DNA of 64,000 bases from Actinoplanes sp. SE50/110 (GCF_900119315.1 NZ_LT827010.1:1-64000); one strand, 5' to 3'; numbered from the stretch's first letter, positions 13,652 through 22,831 are shown. Translations and numbers: made by a program. The notes: generated by a model from the letters alone, not told the origin.

Positions 13652-13780
13652 ATGCTGAAGAAACTCCTCATCGTGGCAGCGGTCGTCGGTGCCGCCACCC
13701 TCGTGGTGAAGAAGGTCAAGGCCTCCAGCGACGAGCGTGCCCTCTGGCACGAGGCGACCACCGCTCCTGACCTGCGCTGA
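13652..13780 (+). CDS. DLW-39 family-like small protein
   Basis: A 42-residue protein starting MLKKLLIVAAVVG, with one N-terminal hydrophobic helix (about residues 4-19), then KKVKASSDERALWHEAT. Very short proteins of this kind with a conserved D..LW motif (DLW-39 family) are found after gyrA and tRNA genes in Streptomyces and relatives. The family link is from memory of that motif and position, not a search. It lies between tRNA-Ile and tRNA-Ala and is probably a membrane-anchored peptide of unknown role. Confidence 0.65.
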   Translation: MLKKLLIVAAVVGAATLVVKKVKASSDERALWHEATTAPDLR

Positions 13781-13790
13781 GGCGCAGTCC

Positions 13791-13863
13791 GGGGCCCTAG
13801 CTCAACTGGCAGAGCACCGCCTTTGCAAGGCGGGGGTTAGGGGTTCAAGTCCCCTGGGCTCCA
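13791..13863 (+). tRNA. tRNA-Ala (TGC anticodon)
   Basis: 73-base cloverleaf: acceptor GGGGCCC pairs with GGGCTCC (one G-U pair), discriminator A. The D arm is AGCTCAACTGGCAGAGC, the anticodon loop is TTTGCAA, and the T arm is GGGGTTCAAGTCCCC. CCA is not encoded. Located 11 bases after the small DLW-39-like gene. Confidence 0.95.
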
Positions 13864-13998
13864 CACTTCAAGCCTTCACGAGGCAAAACGCAAGGCCGAG
13901 ATCTTCCGGGCCGCTCTGGGACCATCACATTCCAGGTCCCACCGGTTCCCGGCCGCCGCTTTGAGCGCGGCACCGACGGCGCTCGCGGCGCGGTCGGT

Positions 13999-14044
13999 AT
14001 GAAAATGCGGACCGGCGAAGAGACCGCCGATCCGCATTTTTCAT
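13999..14044. terminator. Bidirectional hairpin between tRNA-Ala and a convergent gene
   Basis: ATGAAAATGCGGA (13999-14011) is the reverse complement of TCCGCATTTTCAT, matched at 14031-14044 with one extra T; a 19-base GC-rich loop separates the arms. The T-rich right arm and A-rich left arm allow termination of both the tRNA transcript and the minus-strand gene ending at 14066. Confidence 0.65.
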
Positions 14045-14065
14045 AGCCGCTCGAGGCGACAGTTG

Positions 14066-14608
14066 TCAGGCGATCTTGAGCCCGTAGCGGAGCCAGGTCG
14101 AGCTACCGCTACAGCCGTTGGCCTTGTCGGAGGAGATCGCGAGCCAGAAGTCGACGAAGCCGAGACTGTTCTTCGCGAAGTACCTGTCCGTGATGTCGTA
14201 GGTCTTGGTCCAGCTGGTCTGATTGGCCGGAATCAGATCTTTCCCACCGATATTGATGTCCGCGTTGGTGCCGCGGATGTTCTTCACGCCGAGGGTGATG
14301 TCCTCACCCCGGGTGTGCGTCACGTGGATCTTCATCGACTTGACCGTGACACCACCGGTGTGAACCACCATGTCCCACGTGACGTCGTAGATCTGTCCCC
14401 AAGATTCGCCGCAGGTCGGCTTCTGCACGCAGGTAATGGACTGGGCCTTGGATGTCTGACCGGCCTTGACTGTGGATTCCATGGTGTTGCACGGCGCGTA
14501 GCTGTCGGCCAGCGCGGCGACAGGTGCCACCATGACGGCTGTCGCAACGGCCATGGCGCTCGTCGTCACCGCGATCGCACGGCCACCGAGACGCTTCAGC
14601 TTCTTCAA
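14066..14608 (-). CDS. Secreted protein of unknown function
   Basis: The 180-residue product starts at TTG (14608), preceded by a GGGGAT ribosome site. It has a long signal sequence (MKKLKRLGGR, then a hydrophobic stretch, cleavage likely near VAALADS at about residue 35). The mature part is beta-rich and contains five cysteines (CNT, CVQ, CGE and others), consistent with an extracellular disulfide-bonded domain. I do not recognise the family. It is a single-gene unit convergent with tRNA-Ala. Confidence 0.7.
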   Translation of the reverse strand: MKKLKRLGGRAIAVTTSAMAVATAVMVAPVAALADSYAPCNTMESTVKAGQTSKAQSITCVQKPTCGESWGQIYDVTWDMVVHTGGVTVKSMKIHVTHTRGEDITLGVKNIRGTNADINIGGKDLIPANQTSWTKTYDITDRYFAKNSLGFVDFWLAISSDKANGCSGSSTWLRYGLKIA

Positions 14609-14943
14609 GATATCCCCATCTACCGGTCATGAGTGTGAATGACTTGCCTACTCATAGTTACGATCATGAGAGCAGTCGGCAATCGGGTGTTTGAGCACGT
14701 CAGCGCGGCTTTCGACGCGTAGATCGTCCCCAGGGCGCGCCCACCCTGATCCAGGTCGGCAAGCGGCGGGTGGCCGAGCGGGCAGATTTCGGGCAAAAGC
14801 TTCAGCTGTATCCGCCGCTACGGGCTAAAACATTGATGAATAACGACGCGTGACAGTCGCCATAGTCACGATCCGTCAACTCATCCACCGGGCTCGCGCA
14901 ATGCCACGGATGGGCGGGGCCGCCTTCGCGGGAGTGATTCGTC
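14609..14943. other. Non-coding gap between the secreted-protein gene and the response regulator
   Basis: 335 bases with lower GC near 14630-14680. CTCAT at 14651-14655 and ATGAG at 14666-14670 form a short inverted repeat likely within the promoter of the minus-strand secreted-protein gene. No gene or strong terminator seen in the rest. Confidence 0.4.
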
Positions 14944-15582
14944 CTAGCCGCCGAGGAAGCGCAGCACGGCCAGCACGCGCCGGTGGTCGCTGTCCGCCGG
15001 GGCGAGCCCCAGCTTGGCGAAGATGCCGTTCACGTGCTTGGCCACGGCGCTCTCGCTGACCACCAGGGCGCCGGCGATGCCGGCGTTGGATCGGCCCTCG
15101 GCCATCAGGGCGAGCACGTCGTGCTCGCGCGGGGTGAGCCGGTCGAGTGGGCCGGTGCGGCGCACCAGCAGCTGCGACACGACCTCGGGGTCGAGCACCG
15201 TGCCGCCGCCGGCGATCCGGCGGGCTGCCGAGACGAAGTCGTCGACGTCGGCCACCCGGTCCTTGAGCAGGTAGCCGAGCCGGCTGGTGTCGCCGGTGAG
15301 CAGCTTGGTGGCGTACCGCTCCTCGACGTACTGGGACAGCACCAGCACGCCCACCCCGGGCCACTGCCGGCGCACCTGGATCGCGGCGCGCAGCCCCTCG
15401 TCGGCGTAGCCGGGCGGCATCCGCACGTCGGCTACGAGTAGGTCGGGCCGGTGCTCGCCGACGGCCCGCAGCAGCGCTTCGGCGTCGCCCACCGCGGCGA
15501 CGACCGGGCAGTCGCGGGAGGCGAACAGCCGGGACAGGCCGTCGCGCAGCAGCACCGAATCCTCGGCCAGCACTACCCGCAC
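14944..15582 (-). CDS. NarL/LuxR-family response regulator
   Basis: The 212-residue two-domain regulator has a receiver domain (residues 1-120) with phospho-acceptor Asp52 (LVADVRMP), an acidic pair at E7-D8 and a conserved K in YLLKD. A LuxR-type helix-turn-helix follows at about 146-205 (LTPREHDVLALMAEGRSN, SESAVAKHV). It overlaps the end of the upstream histidine kinase gene by 10 bases, so the kinase is almost certainly its partner. The target is unknown; adjacent genes give no clear clue. Confidence 0.9.
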   Translation of the reverse strand: MRVVLAEDSVLLRDGLSRLFASRDCPVVAAVGDAEALLRAVGEHRPDLLVADVRMPPGYADEGLRAAIQVRRQWPGVGVLVLSQYVEERYATKLLTGDTSRLGYLLKDRVADVDDFVSAARRIAGGGTVLDPEVVSQLLVRRTGPLDRLTPREHDVLALMAEGRSNAGIAGALVVSESAVAKHVNGIFAKLGLAPADSDHRRVLAVLRFLGG

Positions 15583-16841
15583 GGCAGGGACACCCGGATC
15601 GACGTCGGGCCGCCGGCCGGGCTGGCGATGCTGAGCGTGCCGTCCACCGACTCGACGCGCTGGCGCAGGCCGCGCAGGCCGGTGCCGCGCACCGGGTCGG
15701 CACCGCCCCGGCCGTCGTCGGCGACGGCCAGGGTGAGACCGCCGGGCTGCTGCCGCACCACGACATCGGCGCGGGTCGCGGCCGCGTGCTTGGCCACATT
15801 GGACAACGCCTCGGACACCACGAAATAGGCGACCGCCTCGATCGGCGCCGGCGGCCGCCCGCGCAGGTCGACCACCAGTCGCACCGGCACCGGGGAGCGG
15901 GCCGCGATGCCGGACAGCGCCGCGTCCAGACCGAGCTCGTCGAGGACGGCCGGGTACAGGCCGCGGATGAGGTCGCGCAGCTCGGCGAGCGCCTGCTTCG
16001 CCTCCTCGTGCGCCGCCGCGACGGCCGCGCGCACCGCGGGATCGGCGTCGGCGACCGCGGCGCGGGTCATCCCGAGGTTCATGGCCAGCGACACCAGGCG
16101 CTGCTGGGTGCCGTCGTGCAGGTCACGCTCGATGCGACGGCGCTCGGCGTCGGCCGCCTCGACAACGGCGGCCCGGCTGGCCGAGAGCGCCGCGACGCGC
16201 CGGGCGAGCAGCTCGGCGGCCGGCGGCTGCAGCAGCCGGCGGGCCAGCGCCAGGTCGAGGGCGGCGGCACCCCGGGCGAGCCAACCCGCGGCGACCGCCA
16301 TGCCCACGCCGAGGGCCGCGATCGGCGACCGCTGCAGCAGGCTGCCCTTGCCGCTGAGCGCCGCGGCCACCACGAAACCGGGGCCGAACACCAGACCGGC
16401 CAGCACGACGACGCCGGCCGCTGTCAGGAACGCGCCGCCGAGCGCGTGGTAGCGGACCTGCCGCCAGGTGGTGGCGGACACCGCCTGACGGGCCAGCCAA
16501 CTCCGGCGCGACATGCCGGGCGGCCGCGCGGCGGGCGGTGCCAGGTCGGCACCGAGGAGGCGGAGCCGGGCCTGGTGCCACACCGTGAACCGGAAGGTCA
16601 GCGCGAGCAGCACGGGCAGCACCACGACGAGCGGGACCGTCCCGCCGACCGTGCCGCCCAGCTTCTCCGAGCCGCCCAGTCCCGGCGGCGGGTGCTCCGA
16701 CCCGATCAGCATCCCGGCGCCGACGATGGTCATCGTCAGGGCGGCCGGCACGAGCCACAGGACCGCGCCGATCAGCAGGCCGGCGACGGCCGGCCACGTG
16801 CGTCGCGACCACAGCACCGCCGGCACGTTCCCCCACACCAC
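15573..16841 (-). CDS. Sensor histidine kinase (HisKA_3 type)
   Basis: The 422-residue membrane kinase has about four hydrophobic spans in the first 190 residues (near 17-42, 68-85, 133-165, 173-190) with little extracellular sequence. The HisKA_3 motif has His242 in ERDLHDGTQQR, and a HATPase domain at about 320-420 has the glycine-rich DDGRGG and GTGLRGLRQR boxes. It is the first gene of a kinase-regulator pair of the NarL class. The signal is not evident; the small sensor region suggests a membrane or envelope cue. Confidence 0.9.
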   Translation of the reverse strand: MVWGNVPAVLWSRRTWPAVAGLLIGAVLWLVPAALTMTIVGAGMLIGSEHPPPGLGGSEKLGGTVGGTVPLVVVLPVLLALTFRFTVWHQARLRLLGADLAPPAARPPGMSRRSWLARQAVSATTWRQVRYHALGGAFLTAAGVVVLAGLVFGPGFVVAAALSGKGSLLQRSPIAALGVGMAVAAGWLARGAAALDLALARRLLQPPAAELLARRVAALSASRAAVVEAADAERRRIERDLHDGTQQRLVSLAMNLGMTRAAVADADPAVRAAVAAAHEEAKQALAELRDLIRGLYPAVLDELGLDAALSGIAARSPVPVRLVVDLRGRPPAPIEAVAYFVVSEALSNVAKHAAATRADVVVRQQPGGLTLAVADDGRGGADPVRGTGLRGLRQRVESVDGTLSIASPAGGPTSIRVSLPCG

Positions 16842-16974
16842 GCGTCCACACTAGCCAGTCGCGGCCGGCCGCAGGATCCCGCTGATTACCGGATCCGCCC
16901 TGTACCCAGTGCCACCCCCAAGACGGATGCCGGCGCCAACGACACCGGCCGCGACGGCCGACACGCTGGACGGC

Positions 16975-17373
16975 ATGGATCGAATCTCGTTGCCGGTCGT
17001 ACCGGCGGTGGCCGCGGCGGCGCTCGTGCCCTGGACCATCGGCCTCGCCACCCTCCTGCCGCGCACCGCCACGGCCCGGCACTGGAACATCGTCTGGGCC
17101 GGCCTGGACGTCGCGATCATCGCGGGCCTCGCGTCGACCAGCTGGCTGGCCCGCCGTCGTGACCGGCGGGTCACCCCGGCCGCCGTCGCGACCGCCACGC
17201 TGATGTGCGCCGACGCCTGGTTCGACGTGTGCACCAGCGACGCCGGCCTGCCGTTCGCCACGGCCTGTGCCGCAGCGGCGATCGAGGTGGCGGTCGCCGC
17301 CACCTGTCTGGTGGCCGCGCGCGCGGCCGATCCGGCCGAAGGTTTTCGGGCCCGGCAATCGGCGTCAAGGTGA
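16975..17373 (+). CDS. Small integral membrane protein of unknown function
   Basis: From the ATG at 16975 the product has 132 residues with about four hydrophobic segments (near 4-25, 38-55, 66-80, 87-110) and a short polar C terminus. Three cysteines lie in or near the last two spans. The frame is open back to 16909, but that extension is proline-rich and overlaps the divergent kinase promoter region, so the shorter form is preferred. Family not recognised. Confidence 0.6.
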   Translation: MDRISLPVVPAVAAAALVPWTIGLATLLPRTATARHWNIVWAGLDVAIIAGLASTSWLARRRDRRVTPAAVATATLMCADAWFDVCTSDAGLPFATACAAAAIEVAVAATCLVAARAADPAEGFRARQSASR

Positions 17374-17585
17374 GCCGGAAGGCGCCCCCTTCGACGGCGC
17401 CACATTCGTGAGGTCGCGCTTTCCTGGTCGATGGATATTGCGGGATTGTTGCGGTCCGCGGGTGGTTCTTCGCGACGATCTGGTACGGGCAGTGGCGGCC
17501 CGTGGGCGGCTTTCCGCTGGCTGCGGCGGTGGGGCGGCTCGCGAAGTGGCCGGATTTCGGGGCGTCGAAGTGATCTACTGGCGCG

Positions 17586-18161
17586 GTGAGACGGCGGGCT
17601 CTCTTGGCGGCGACGGCGCTGATGCTGTCGGCCGGATGCGGGAAGTCGACGATGGCGCTCCAGCCCGTGAGCGGCGACCAGGGACACCTCTGGGCGGCAG
17701 CGGACGGGCCGCTGGGGCGTGGTTTCTGCCTGACCCTGGTGCGCGGCAGGAAGCCCGTTCAGGTGGTGCGCACGGTCGGCGGGAAGGCCCACGAGATGGT
17801 CTACTGGCGCCAGCTGGTCGGACCGGGGGACGGCGAGGCGGCCGGGCGGCGGTACTTCGTCGGCATGGCCCGCCTGAGCCACTGGACGCTGATCCTCCAG
17901 GATGGTGACTTCGACGGCGGCCTCGGGATGGACCCGGCGATCGCCGGGCGGCTCGCCGCCGGTACCGACGTGGTGGTCTGCCGATGCGACAGGGCCGGGC
18001 GGGGGCGGGTCCGGACCTATCGGGACGGGGTGGTGGGCACCGACGTGACCGATCACACCGAGGAGGCGATCAGGCTCGTCGAGAAACGTGCCGGGATCCG
18101 GCTGACCGGGGCGTTGCTGGAGCAGAAACGGTATCTGCTGGTCACCGTTCCGAAGGCGTAG
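17586..18161 (+). CDS. Putative lipoprotein, possibly DUF6461-like
   Basis: The 191-residue product starts at GTG with [20 protein letters not shown]: a signal sequence ending in a near-lipobox with Cys18 as the likely lipidated residue (Ser at -3 is unusual). The mature part has a W..........CLTLVRG segment and a middle [12 protein letters not shown] stretch. These recall DUF6461 proteins of actinobacteria; this is a tentative resemblance. It is probably monocistronic; the NUDIX gene follows after 92 bases. Confidence 0.6.
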   Translation: MRRRALLAATALMLSAGCGKSTMALQPVSGDQGHLWAAADGPLGRGFCLTLVRGRKPVQVVRTVGGKAHEMVYWRQLVGPGDGEAAGRRYFVGMARLSHWTLILQDGDFDGGLGMDPAIAGRLAAGTDVVVCRCDRAGRGRVRTYRDGVVGTDVTDHTEEAIRLVEKRAGIRLTGALLEQKRYLLVTVPKA

Positions 18162-18253
18162 TTCCGTATTTGCCCGTTCTGCCGCTGTCGGATATCCACA
18201 GAGGAGCGATCGATTCCTGCGCTCGCGGTTTCCGACGGTTAGCCTGCGTACTC

Positions 18254-18691
18254 GTGAGCGAACGAAGACGGGCCGCCGCCGTGATCGTGCGGGACGGCCG
18301 GGTGCTGATGGTCCACGAGCGCAGCCGGCGCACCGGTGGCGGCGAGTGGTGGACTCTGCCGGGCGGCGGGGTAGAGCCCGGTGAGACCCCCGAGGAGGCC
18401 GTGCGGCGCGAGGTCTTCGAGGAGACCGGCCTGGTGGTCAGCGACCTGCGGTATGTGTTGGAGATGCCGTATCCGTCGGGCATGACATCGGTGTTCGCGG
18501 TGTCGGTGGCCGACGGCGAGCCCCGGGTCAGTCCCGACGACGGCAGCGGTCCCGAGCCGCTCGGCCTGGACTGGCTGCCGGTGCCGGAACTACCGATCGA
18601 AACGAACGGGGTGGCGGTGCCGCCCCTGATGGTGGTCCTGCCGACAATGGCCTCCACCGGCCGCCAACCGGCCGGCGACAGCATCGCCTGA
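18254..18691 (+). CDS. NUDIX hydrolase
   Basis: The 145-residue product carries a complete Nudix box at residues 38-60 (G-x5-E-x7-RE-V-x-EE-x-GL) that binds metal and hydrolyses nucleoside diphosphate-linked substrates; the substrate cannot be told from sequence. The GTG at 18254 gives the usual short N terminus ([16 protein letters not shown]) leading into the first strand. The frame extends far upstream but that part overlaps the preceding lipoprotein gene. A DnaA-box-like ATATCCACA lies at 18192-18200 in the gap before it. Confidence 0.87.
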   Translation: MSERRRAAAVIVRDGRVLMVHERSRRTGGGEWWTLPGGGVEPGETPEEAVRREVFEETGLVVSDLRYVLEMPYPSGMTSVFAVSVADGEPRVSPDDGSGPEPLGLDWLPVPELPIETNGVAVPPLMVVLPTMASTGRQPAGDSIA

Positions 18692-18895
18692 CCGGCCCAC
18701 CGGGCCTCCCGCACGGGCTACCAGCCTCCGCACGGATCACCGGTCTCCGGCTACGGATCACCGGCTACCCGTTGCGGATTACCGCCACCAGCCAGCAGCG
18801 GTCAGTAGCCGCCAGCCGGCGGCGGTAGGCGTGGATTGGTGCCGCAGCGGAGGCACGAAGACCGGGACGCCATCTTCGACCGGCCCGGTGCGGGT

Positions 18896-19495
18896 TCAAG
18901 GCGCGGCTTCCAGCGACATGCGGGCCGTCTCCCGCCTGGTGTTCTCGCTCGGGTGCGGCGTTGGGGTGGCCAAGGTGCGGGCGGCCTCGATCGCGGTGTT
19001 CTCACCGGGCTGGAGCGTGGCGGTGGCAAGGCTGTGGGCGGCCTCGATCGCGGTGTCCTCGCGGGGGTGCGGTGCCGGGGGCGTGGAGCGGCGGGCGGCT
19101 GTCGCGCGGTGGCGTTCGGCTACGAAATAGGCGCAGGCGGCGACGTAGCTGGTGGTCAGCAGCAGGCCCATGACACGCATCGCGGTCGGCGGGTAGGGGA
19201 GCACGGCGACGGTCAGTGAGGCGACGGCCCAGCCGGACAGCAGGGCGGTGTTGACCGTGTCGGGCCGGCCCCAGCGGCCGGTGCGGCGATGCGCCTGGCG
19301 CTGGATCTCCACCGTGAACGAGTGGGCCATGCCGAGAGCCAGCAGGGCGAGGAGAGCGGTGGCCGGGAACGAGTGATGGCCACCGCCGACCGCTGCCATC
19401 GCGGTGGTGCCGGTCAGCAGCGCGAGCCCGCTGACCGTGCCGATACGAGCCTTGCGGCGTTCCGCTGCGTTCGCCTCCTCCACGATCTCAGACAT
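18896..19495 (-). CDS. Membrane protein with a repeated C-terminal tail
   Basis: From the ATG at 19495 the product has 199 residues: a short charged N terminus, about four membrane spans (roughly 20-40, 45-63, 83-103, 107-127) and a polar C-terminal tail. The tail holds a degenerate 19-residue repeat (NTAIEAARTLAT / DTAIEAAHSLAT), matching 57-base repeats in the DNA (18924-19094). Family not recognised. It is divergent from the YbaK-like gene. Confidence 0.55.
   Translation of the reverse strand: MSEIVEEANAAERRKARIGTVSGLALLTGTTAMAAVGGGHHSFPATALLALLALGMAHSFTVEIQRQAHRRTGRWGRPDTVNTALLSGWAVASLTVAVLPYPPTAMRVMGLLLTTSYVAACAYFVAERHRATAARRSTPPAPHPREDTAIEAAHSLATATLQPGENTAIEAARTLATPTPHPSENTRRETARMSLEAAP
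18924..19094. repeat. Three degenerate 57-base tandem repeats inside a membrane-protein gene
   Basis: GCGGCCTCGATCGCGGTGT occurs at 18981 and again at 19038 (57 bases apart), with a third, more degenerate unit from about 18924. The length is a multiple of three, so each unit encodes 19 residues in the C-terminal tail of the gene. Confidence 0.6.
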
Positions 19496-19625
19496 TCGGC
19501 ATGATCCGCCGAGACCTGAGCCGCCCGTCGATGCGGAGGAGACGGCTCTCGAAACCGGGCCCGAGCGGTGGAATGTGGTGGCGGTGTGGATGGCGGGGAC
19601 GGGTCGGGGTAATGATGGCGGCGTG

Positions 19626-20177
19626 ATGGGGAGCCTGCAGACCGAATCCGCACAGTCTCGTCTTGATCTGCTGGCCGGGCCGGTGGCCAAAGCGCTTTCG
19701 GTGTGGCCGGAGGACGCGCCGGTCGATGTCGATCAGGTGCTGGTGGCGTCGATCGATCCGGGGCTGGCGGATACCGCCGCGTTCTGCGAGGCCTACGGGA
19801 TCCCGCTCGGTGAGTCGGCGAACTGTGTGATCGTGGCCGGGCGCCGCGGGGAGACGGTGAGGTATGCGGCCTGTGTCGTTCTGGCCACCACCCGGGCCGA
19901 TGTGAACGGGACCGTGCGGCGGCTGCTCGACGTGCGCAAGTGCAGCTTTGCGCCGATGGACGAGGCGGTGTCGCTGACCGGGATGGAATATGGCGGGATC
20001 ACCCCGATCGGGCTCCCCGACGACTGGCCGATCCTGGTCGACTCCCGCGTGGTCGCCACGCCGCACGTGATCATCGGGTCCGGGGTGCGGCACAGCAAGA
20101 TCGCCGTGGCCGGTCCGGTCCTCGGCGCGCTACCCGGCGCCCGGGTGATCGAGGGGCTCGCCAAAGAGGCCGGCTAG
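19626..20177 (+). CDS. YbaK/EbsC-family aminoacyl-tRNA deacylase
   Basis: The 183-residue product has the YbaK fold: an N-terminal segment leading to FCEAYGIPLGESANCVIVAGRRG, a VVLATTRADVN strand, a conserved lysine in RKCSFAP, and GGITPIGLP near the C terminus. Family members hydrolyse misacylated tRNAs in trans (for example Cys-tRNA-Pro). The ATG at 19626 is preferred over a GTG one codon earlier. It is divergent from the repeat-tail membrane protein and convergent with the DsbA gene. Confidence 0.85.
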   Translation: MGSLQTESAQSRLDLLAGPVAKALSVWPEDAPVDVDQVLVASIDPGLADTAAFCEAYGIPLGESANCVIVAGRRGETVRYAACVVLATTRADVNGTVRRLLDVRKCSFAPMDEAVSLTGMEYGGITPIGLPDDWPILVDSRVVATPHVIIGSGVRHSKIAVAGPVLGALPGARVIEGLAKEAG

Positions 20178-20232
20178 CGGCCCCCGAGTCCCGGCCGACA
20201 TCGATGGCCAGACGTGGACTTCCATCAATGTC

Positions 20233-20246
20233 GTTCCACGTGAAAC
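20233..20246. other. parS-like centromere site
   Basis: GTTCCACGTGAAAC matches the ParB site GTTTCACGTGAAAC at 13 of 14 positions. It lies in the 70-base gap between two convergent genes, about 18 kb from oriC. Chromosomal parS sites cluster near oriC in actinobacteria. ParA and ParB genes are not in the window. Confidence 0.75.
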
Positions 20247-20247
20247 G

Positions 20248-20889
20248 CTATTGACCGGCTTCGACGGCTTCGCGACGGGTGATCTCGGCCAGGGCGGACA
20301 GCAGGGTGGCGGATTCCTGGGCACCCTGGATGGCGTACTTGCCGTCGACGACGAACGTGGGAACGCTCGTGATGCCCAGCTCCCGTGCCGCGGCCAGGTC
20401 GGTGGTGACGGCCGCCGTGCCGGCCTCCGAGGTCAGGTAGCCCAGGGCCGCCGCCCCGTCCAGGCCGGCCGAGGCGGCGATCTTCGCCAGCACGGGCAGT
20501 GACCCGATGTCGGCCCCGTGGGTGAAGTAGGCCCGCTGCAGCGCGTCCAGCACCTCTGCCTGCCGGCCATGCCCGGCCGCCCAGGCGATCAGCCGGTGTG
20601 CCGCGAAGGTGTTGGCGGCGACCACCCGGTCGAAGTCCAGAGTCAGTCCCTCGCTCGCGCCGATTTCCGTGACGTGGGCGAACATCTGCTCGGCCCGGTC
20701 CGCGTCACCGAATTTCGAGGCCATCGCCTGCTTGATCGGCAGTGGCTGGGGGACCGGGGAGGCGTCCAGCTGGTAGGCCCGATAGGTGACGGTGACCGAC
20801 TCGCCGAAATCGGCCAGCGCGTTCTCCAAGCGGCGCTTGCCGATGTAGCACCACGGGCAGACGACGTCGGACCAGACCTGGATGTCCAC
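20248..20889 (-). CDS. DsbA-family (FrnE-like) thioredoxin-fold oxidoreductase
   Basis: The 213-residue product has a CPWC active site at residues 11-14 (SDVVCPWCYIGKRRL) at the start of a DsbA fold, and the cis-proline loop GITSVPTFVV near residue 175. There is no signal peptide, so like FrnE it should act in the cytoplasm on disulfides. Start is GTG. It lies 21 bases after the SufE gene and is probably co-transcribed with it. Confidence 0.9.
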   Translation of the reverse strand: MDIQVWSDVVCPWCYIGKRRLENALADFGESVTVTYRAYQLDASPVPQPLPIKQAMASKFGDADRAEQMFAHVTEIGASEGLTLDFDRVVAANTFAAHRLIAWAAGHGRQAEVLDALQRAYFTHGADIGSLPVLAKIAASAGLDGAAALGYLTSEAGTAAVTTDLAAARELGITSVPTFVVDGKYAIQGAQESATLLSALAEITRREAVEAGQ

Positions 20890-20910
20890 ACTTCTCCGTT
20901 TCAGAAGAGC

Positions 20911-21339
20911 TTACGGAAGCTGTTCGGTGATCTGGCGCTTGAGCCGGGCCAGGATCGCCGTGCCGCCGCGGATCCGCAGCGGACTGATCGCCTGGGCCAG
21001 GCCCATCCGGGCGTAGAGGTCGTCCGGCACGGCCAGGATCTCGGTGGCGGACGCGCCGGCCAGTCCCTCGGCCAGGATCCCGGCGAACGCGCGGGTGGTG
21101 GGCGCCTCCGGTGGGCAGTCGAACCACGTGGTCACCGTGGTGTCCGGCTGAACGGTGGCCTTGAGGAAGAACTGGGTCTGGCACTCCGGGACCTGCTCCA
21201 TGCCCTCGTGCCCGACCAGATCGGCCGGCAGGGGCGGCACCGCGTCGGAGAACTCCAGCAGCATCTCCAGGACCACCTCGCGGGGCGCGGAGGCGAACTC
21301 CTCGACGATCTCGGCCAGCTTCGGCGGCATGTCAGTCAC
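20911..21339 (-). CDS. SufE-family Fe-S cluster assembly sulfur acceptor
   Basis: The 142-residue SufE domain has its conserved Cys53 in a PECQTQ motif, which in family members accepts persulfide sulfur from a cysteine desulfurase. GTG at 21339 or ATG at 21330 could start it. In many actinobacteria a SufE-like gene neighbours a sulfurtransferase; here an sseA-like gene lies 1.5 kb away on the other strand. The DsbA-like gene follows directly, so the pair may link sulfur transfer and thiol redox (inference). Confidence 0.9.
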   Translation of the reverse strand: MTDMPPKLAEIVEEFASAPREVVLEMLLEFSDAVPPLPADLVGHEGMEQVPECQTQFFLKATVQPDTTVTTWFDCPPEAPTTRAFAGILAEGLAGASATEILAVPDDLYARMGLAQAISPLRIRGGTAILARLKRQITEQLP

Positions 21340-21461
21340 AAGACCAACTTAGTCCGGCGCCGACGGACCGCGGCGCCGGCGGCGGGCGTAACGGCGCCGG
21401 GCGGGGGACCCGGCGGGCCGGGCGGGCCATGCGTGTACCGGGCGAGCCGGGTGGGGCCGGG

Positions 21462-21851
21462 TCAGGCGGCGGAGGGCAGCGGCAGCAGGGCGATGTCGCT
21501 GAGGCTGAGCAGCCCGACCGCATTGCGCTCGGCATCGCAGACGACCAGGCGGCGCACGGCACGGGACCGCATCGCCTGCACCGCCTCCTCCACCGTCGCG
21601 CTCTCCTCGATCATGATCAGCTCCCGGGTGGCGATCGCACCGAGCGTGGTCTTCGCCGGCGCCAGGCCCTCGGCCACGGCACGCACCACGATGTCCCGGT
21701 CGGTGACGATGCCGGACACGGCCGGCCCCTGGGTCACCACCACGTCGCCGATGCCCTGATCCCGCATGGCCTGCGCGGCCTCGTCGAGGGGGGTGTCGGC
21801 GGGCAGGTACACCACTCGACGGGTCATCACGTCCGCTATCCGCCTGGCCAT
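21462..21851 (-). CDS. CBS-domain pair protein
   Basis: From the ATG at 21851 (GGAGGG ribosome site upstream) the 129-residue product consists of two CBS motifs (about 1-60 and 65-125), with VSGIVTDRDIVVRAVAEG typical of the first. Paired CBS domains bind adenine nucleotides and serve as regulatory modules; no catalytic domain is attached. It is divergent from the SGNH hydrolase gene. The longer reading frame upstream is probably not translated. Confidence 0.88.
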   Translation of the reverse strand: MARRIADVMTRRVVYLPADTPLDEAAQAMRDQGIGDVVVTQGPAVSGIVTDRDIVVRAVAEGLAPAKTTLGAIATRELIMIEESATVEEAVQAMRSRAVRRLVVCDAERNAVGLLSLSDIALLPLPSAA

Positions 21852-22060
21852 GCCTCTGCCCTCCGGCCCCTCATTCGTCTCGACAACCCCAGTGTCCCCG
21901 GTGGTATCACCGTCGGCACCGGTGTGATCACCGAGACTAGAGACCACGTACGACTAAATCACGTCCTTATCTAGGTGTCGCCATCGTCACGTTCCGCGTG
22001 CGTGCATCGGGTGGAAAGCTGATCGAGCAACAAAAGCTGAGCAGACGTTAGGGGGACGTG

Positions 22061-22831
22061 ATGGCCTGGCGCAGCTTCGTGGCGATGGGTGACAGCTTCA
22101 CCGAGGGCATGTGCGACGAGTATCCGGACGGCACCTACCGGGGCTGGGCCGATCTGGTGGCCACCCGGCTCGCGGTCGACTCAGGCCCCGACTTCGGCTA
22201 TGCCAACCTGGCGATCCGCGGCCGGCTGCTGGACCAGGTGATCGCCGAGCAGCTCGAGCCGGCCCTGGCGATGCGGCCCGGCCTGGTGAGTTTCGCGGCC
22301 GGTGGCAACGACATCCTGCGGCCCCGGGTCGATCCGCACACCCTGGTCGAACGGATCGATCCGGTGATCGCCCGGATCCGGGCCACCGGCGCCGACGTGA
22401 TCATGTTCCGGTTCGCCGACGTGGCCGTGCACATCCCGGGCGGGCAGCGGATGATCGGCAGCCGCGCGGCCGTCCTCAACGACGGTTTCCGGGAGATCGC
22501 CGAACGGCACGGTGCCCACCTGGTCGACCTCTTCGCCGACCACGCCTACCTGCACCGCGACATGTGGAGCGACGACCGCCTGCACCTGTCCGCCGCCGGT
22601 CACCGGCGGGTCGCCGGGCACGTGCTGACCGCACTCGGCGTCGGTGTCGAGGAGGAGTGGATGCTGGTGCCGCCGGCTCCGCAGCCCACGCCGTGGCGGT
22701 TGGCGGTGAGCGCCGACCTGCGCTGGGCCCGCGAGCACCTGGCGCCGTGGGTGAGCCGGCATCTGCGCGGTCGCTCGTCGGGCGATCTGGTGACCGCGAA
22801 GCGTCCCGTGCTGGCCCCGATCAACGACTGA
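22061..22831 (+). CDS. SGNH/GDSL-family hydrolase
   Basis: The 256-residue product shows the SGNH blocks: GDS with Ser12 near the N terminus, Gly53 in the AIRGR segment (block II), Asn83 in AGGND (block III) and [10 protein letters not shown] (block V, Asp and His). These enzymes hydrolyse esters; no signal peptide is visible, so it may be cytoplasmic. The start is ATG at 22061 or the GTG one codon earlier, with an AGGGGG ribosome site. The sulfurtransferase gene follows 20 bases later. Confidence 0.9.
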   Translation: MAWRSFVAMGDSFTEGMCDEYPDGTYRGWADLVATRLAVDSGPDFGYANLAIRGRLLDQVIAEQLEPALAMRPGLVSFAAGGNDILRPRVDPHTLVERIDPVIARIRATGADVIMFRFADVAVHIPGGQRMIGSRAAVLNDGFREIAERHGAHLVDLFADHAYLHRDMWSDDRLHLSAAGHRRVAGHVLTALGVGVEEEWMLVPPAPQPTPWRLAVSADLRWAREHLAPWVSRHLRGRSSGDLVTAKRPVLAPIND

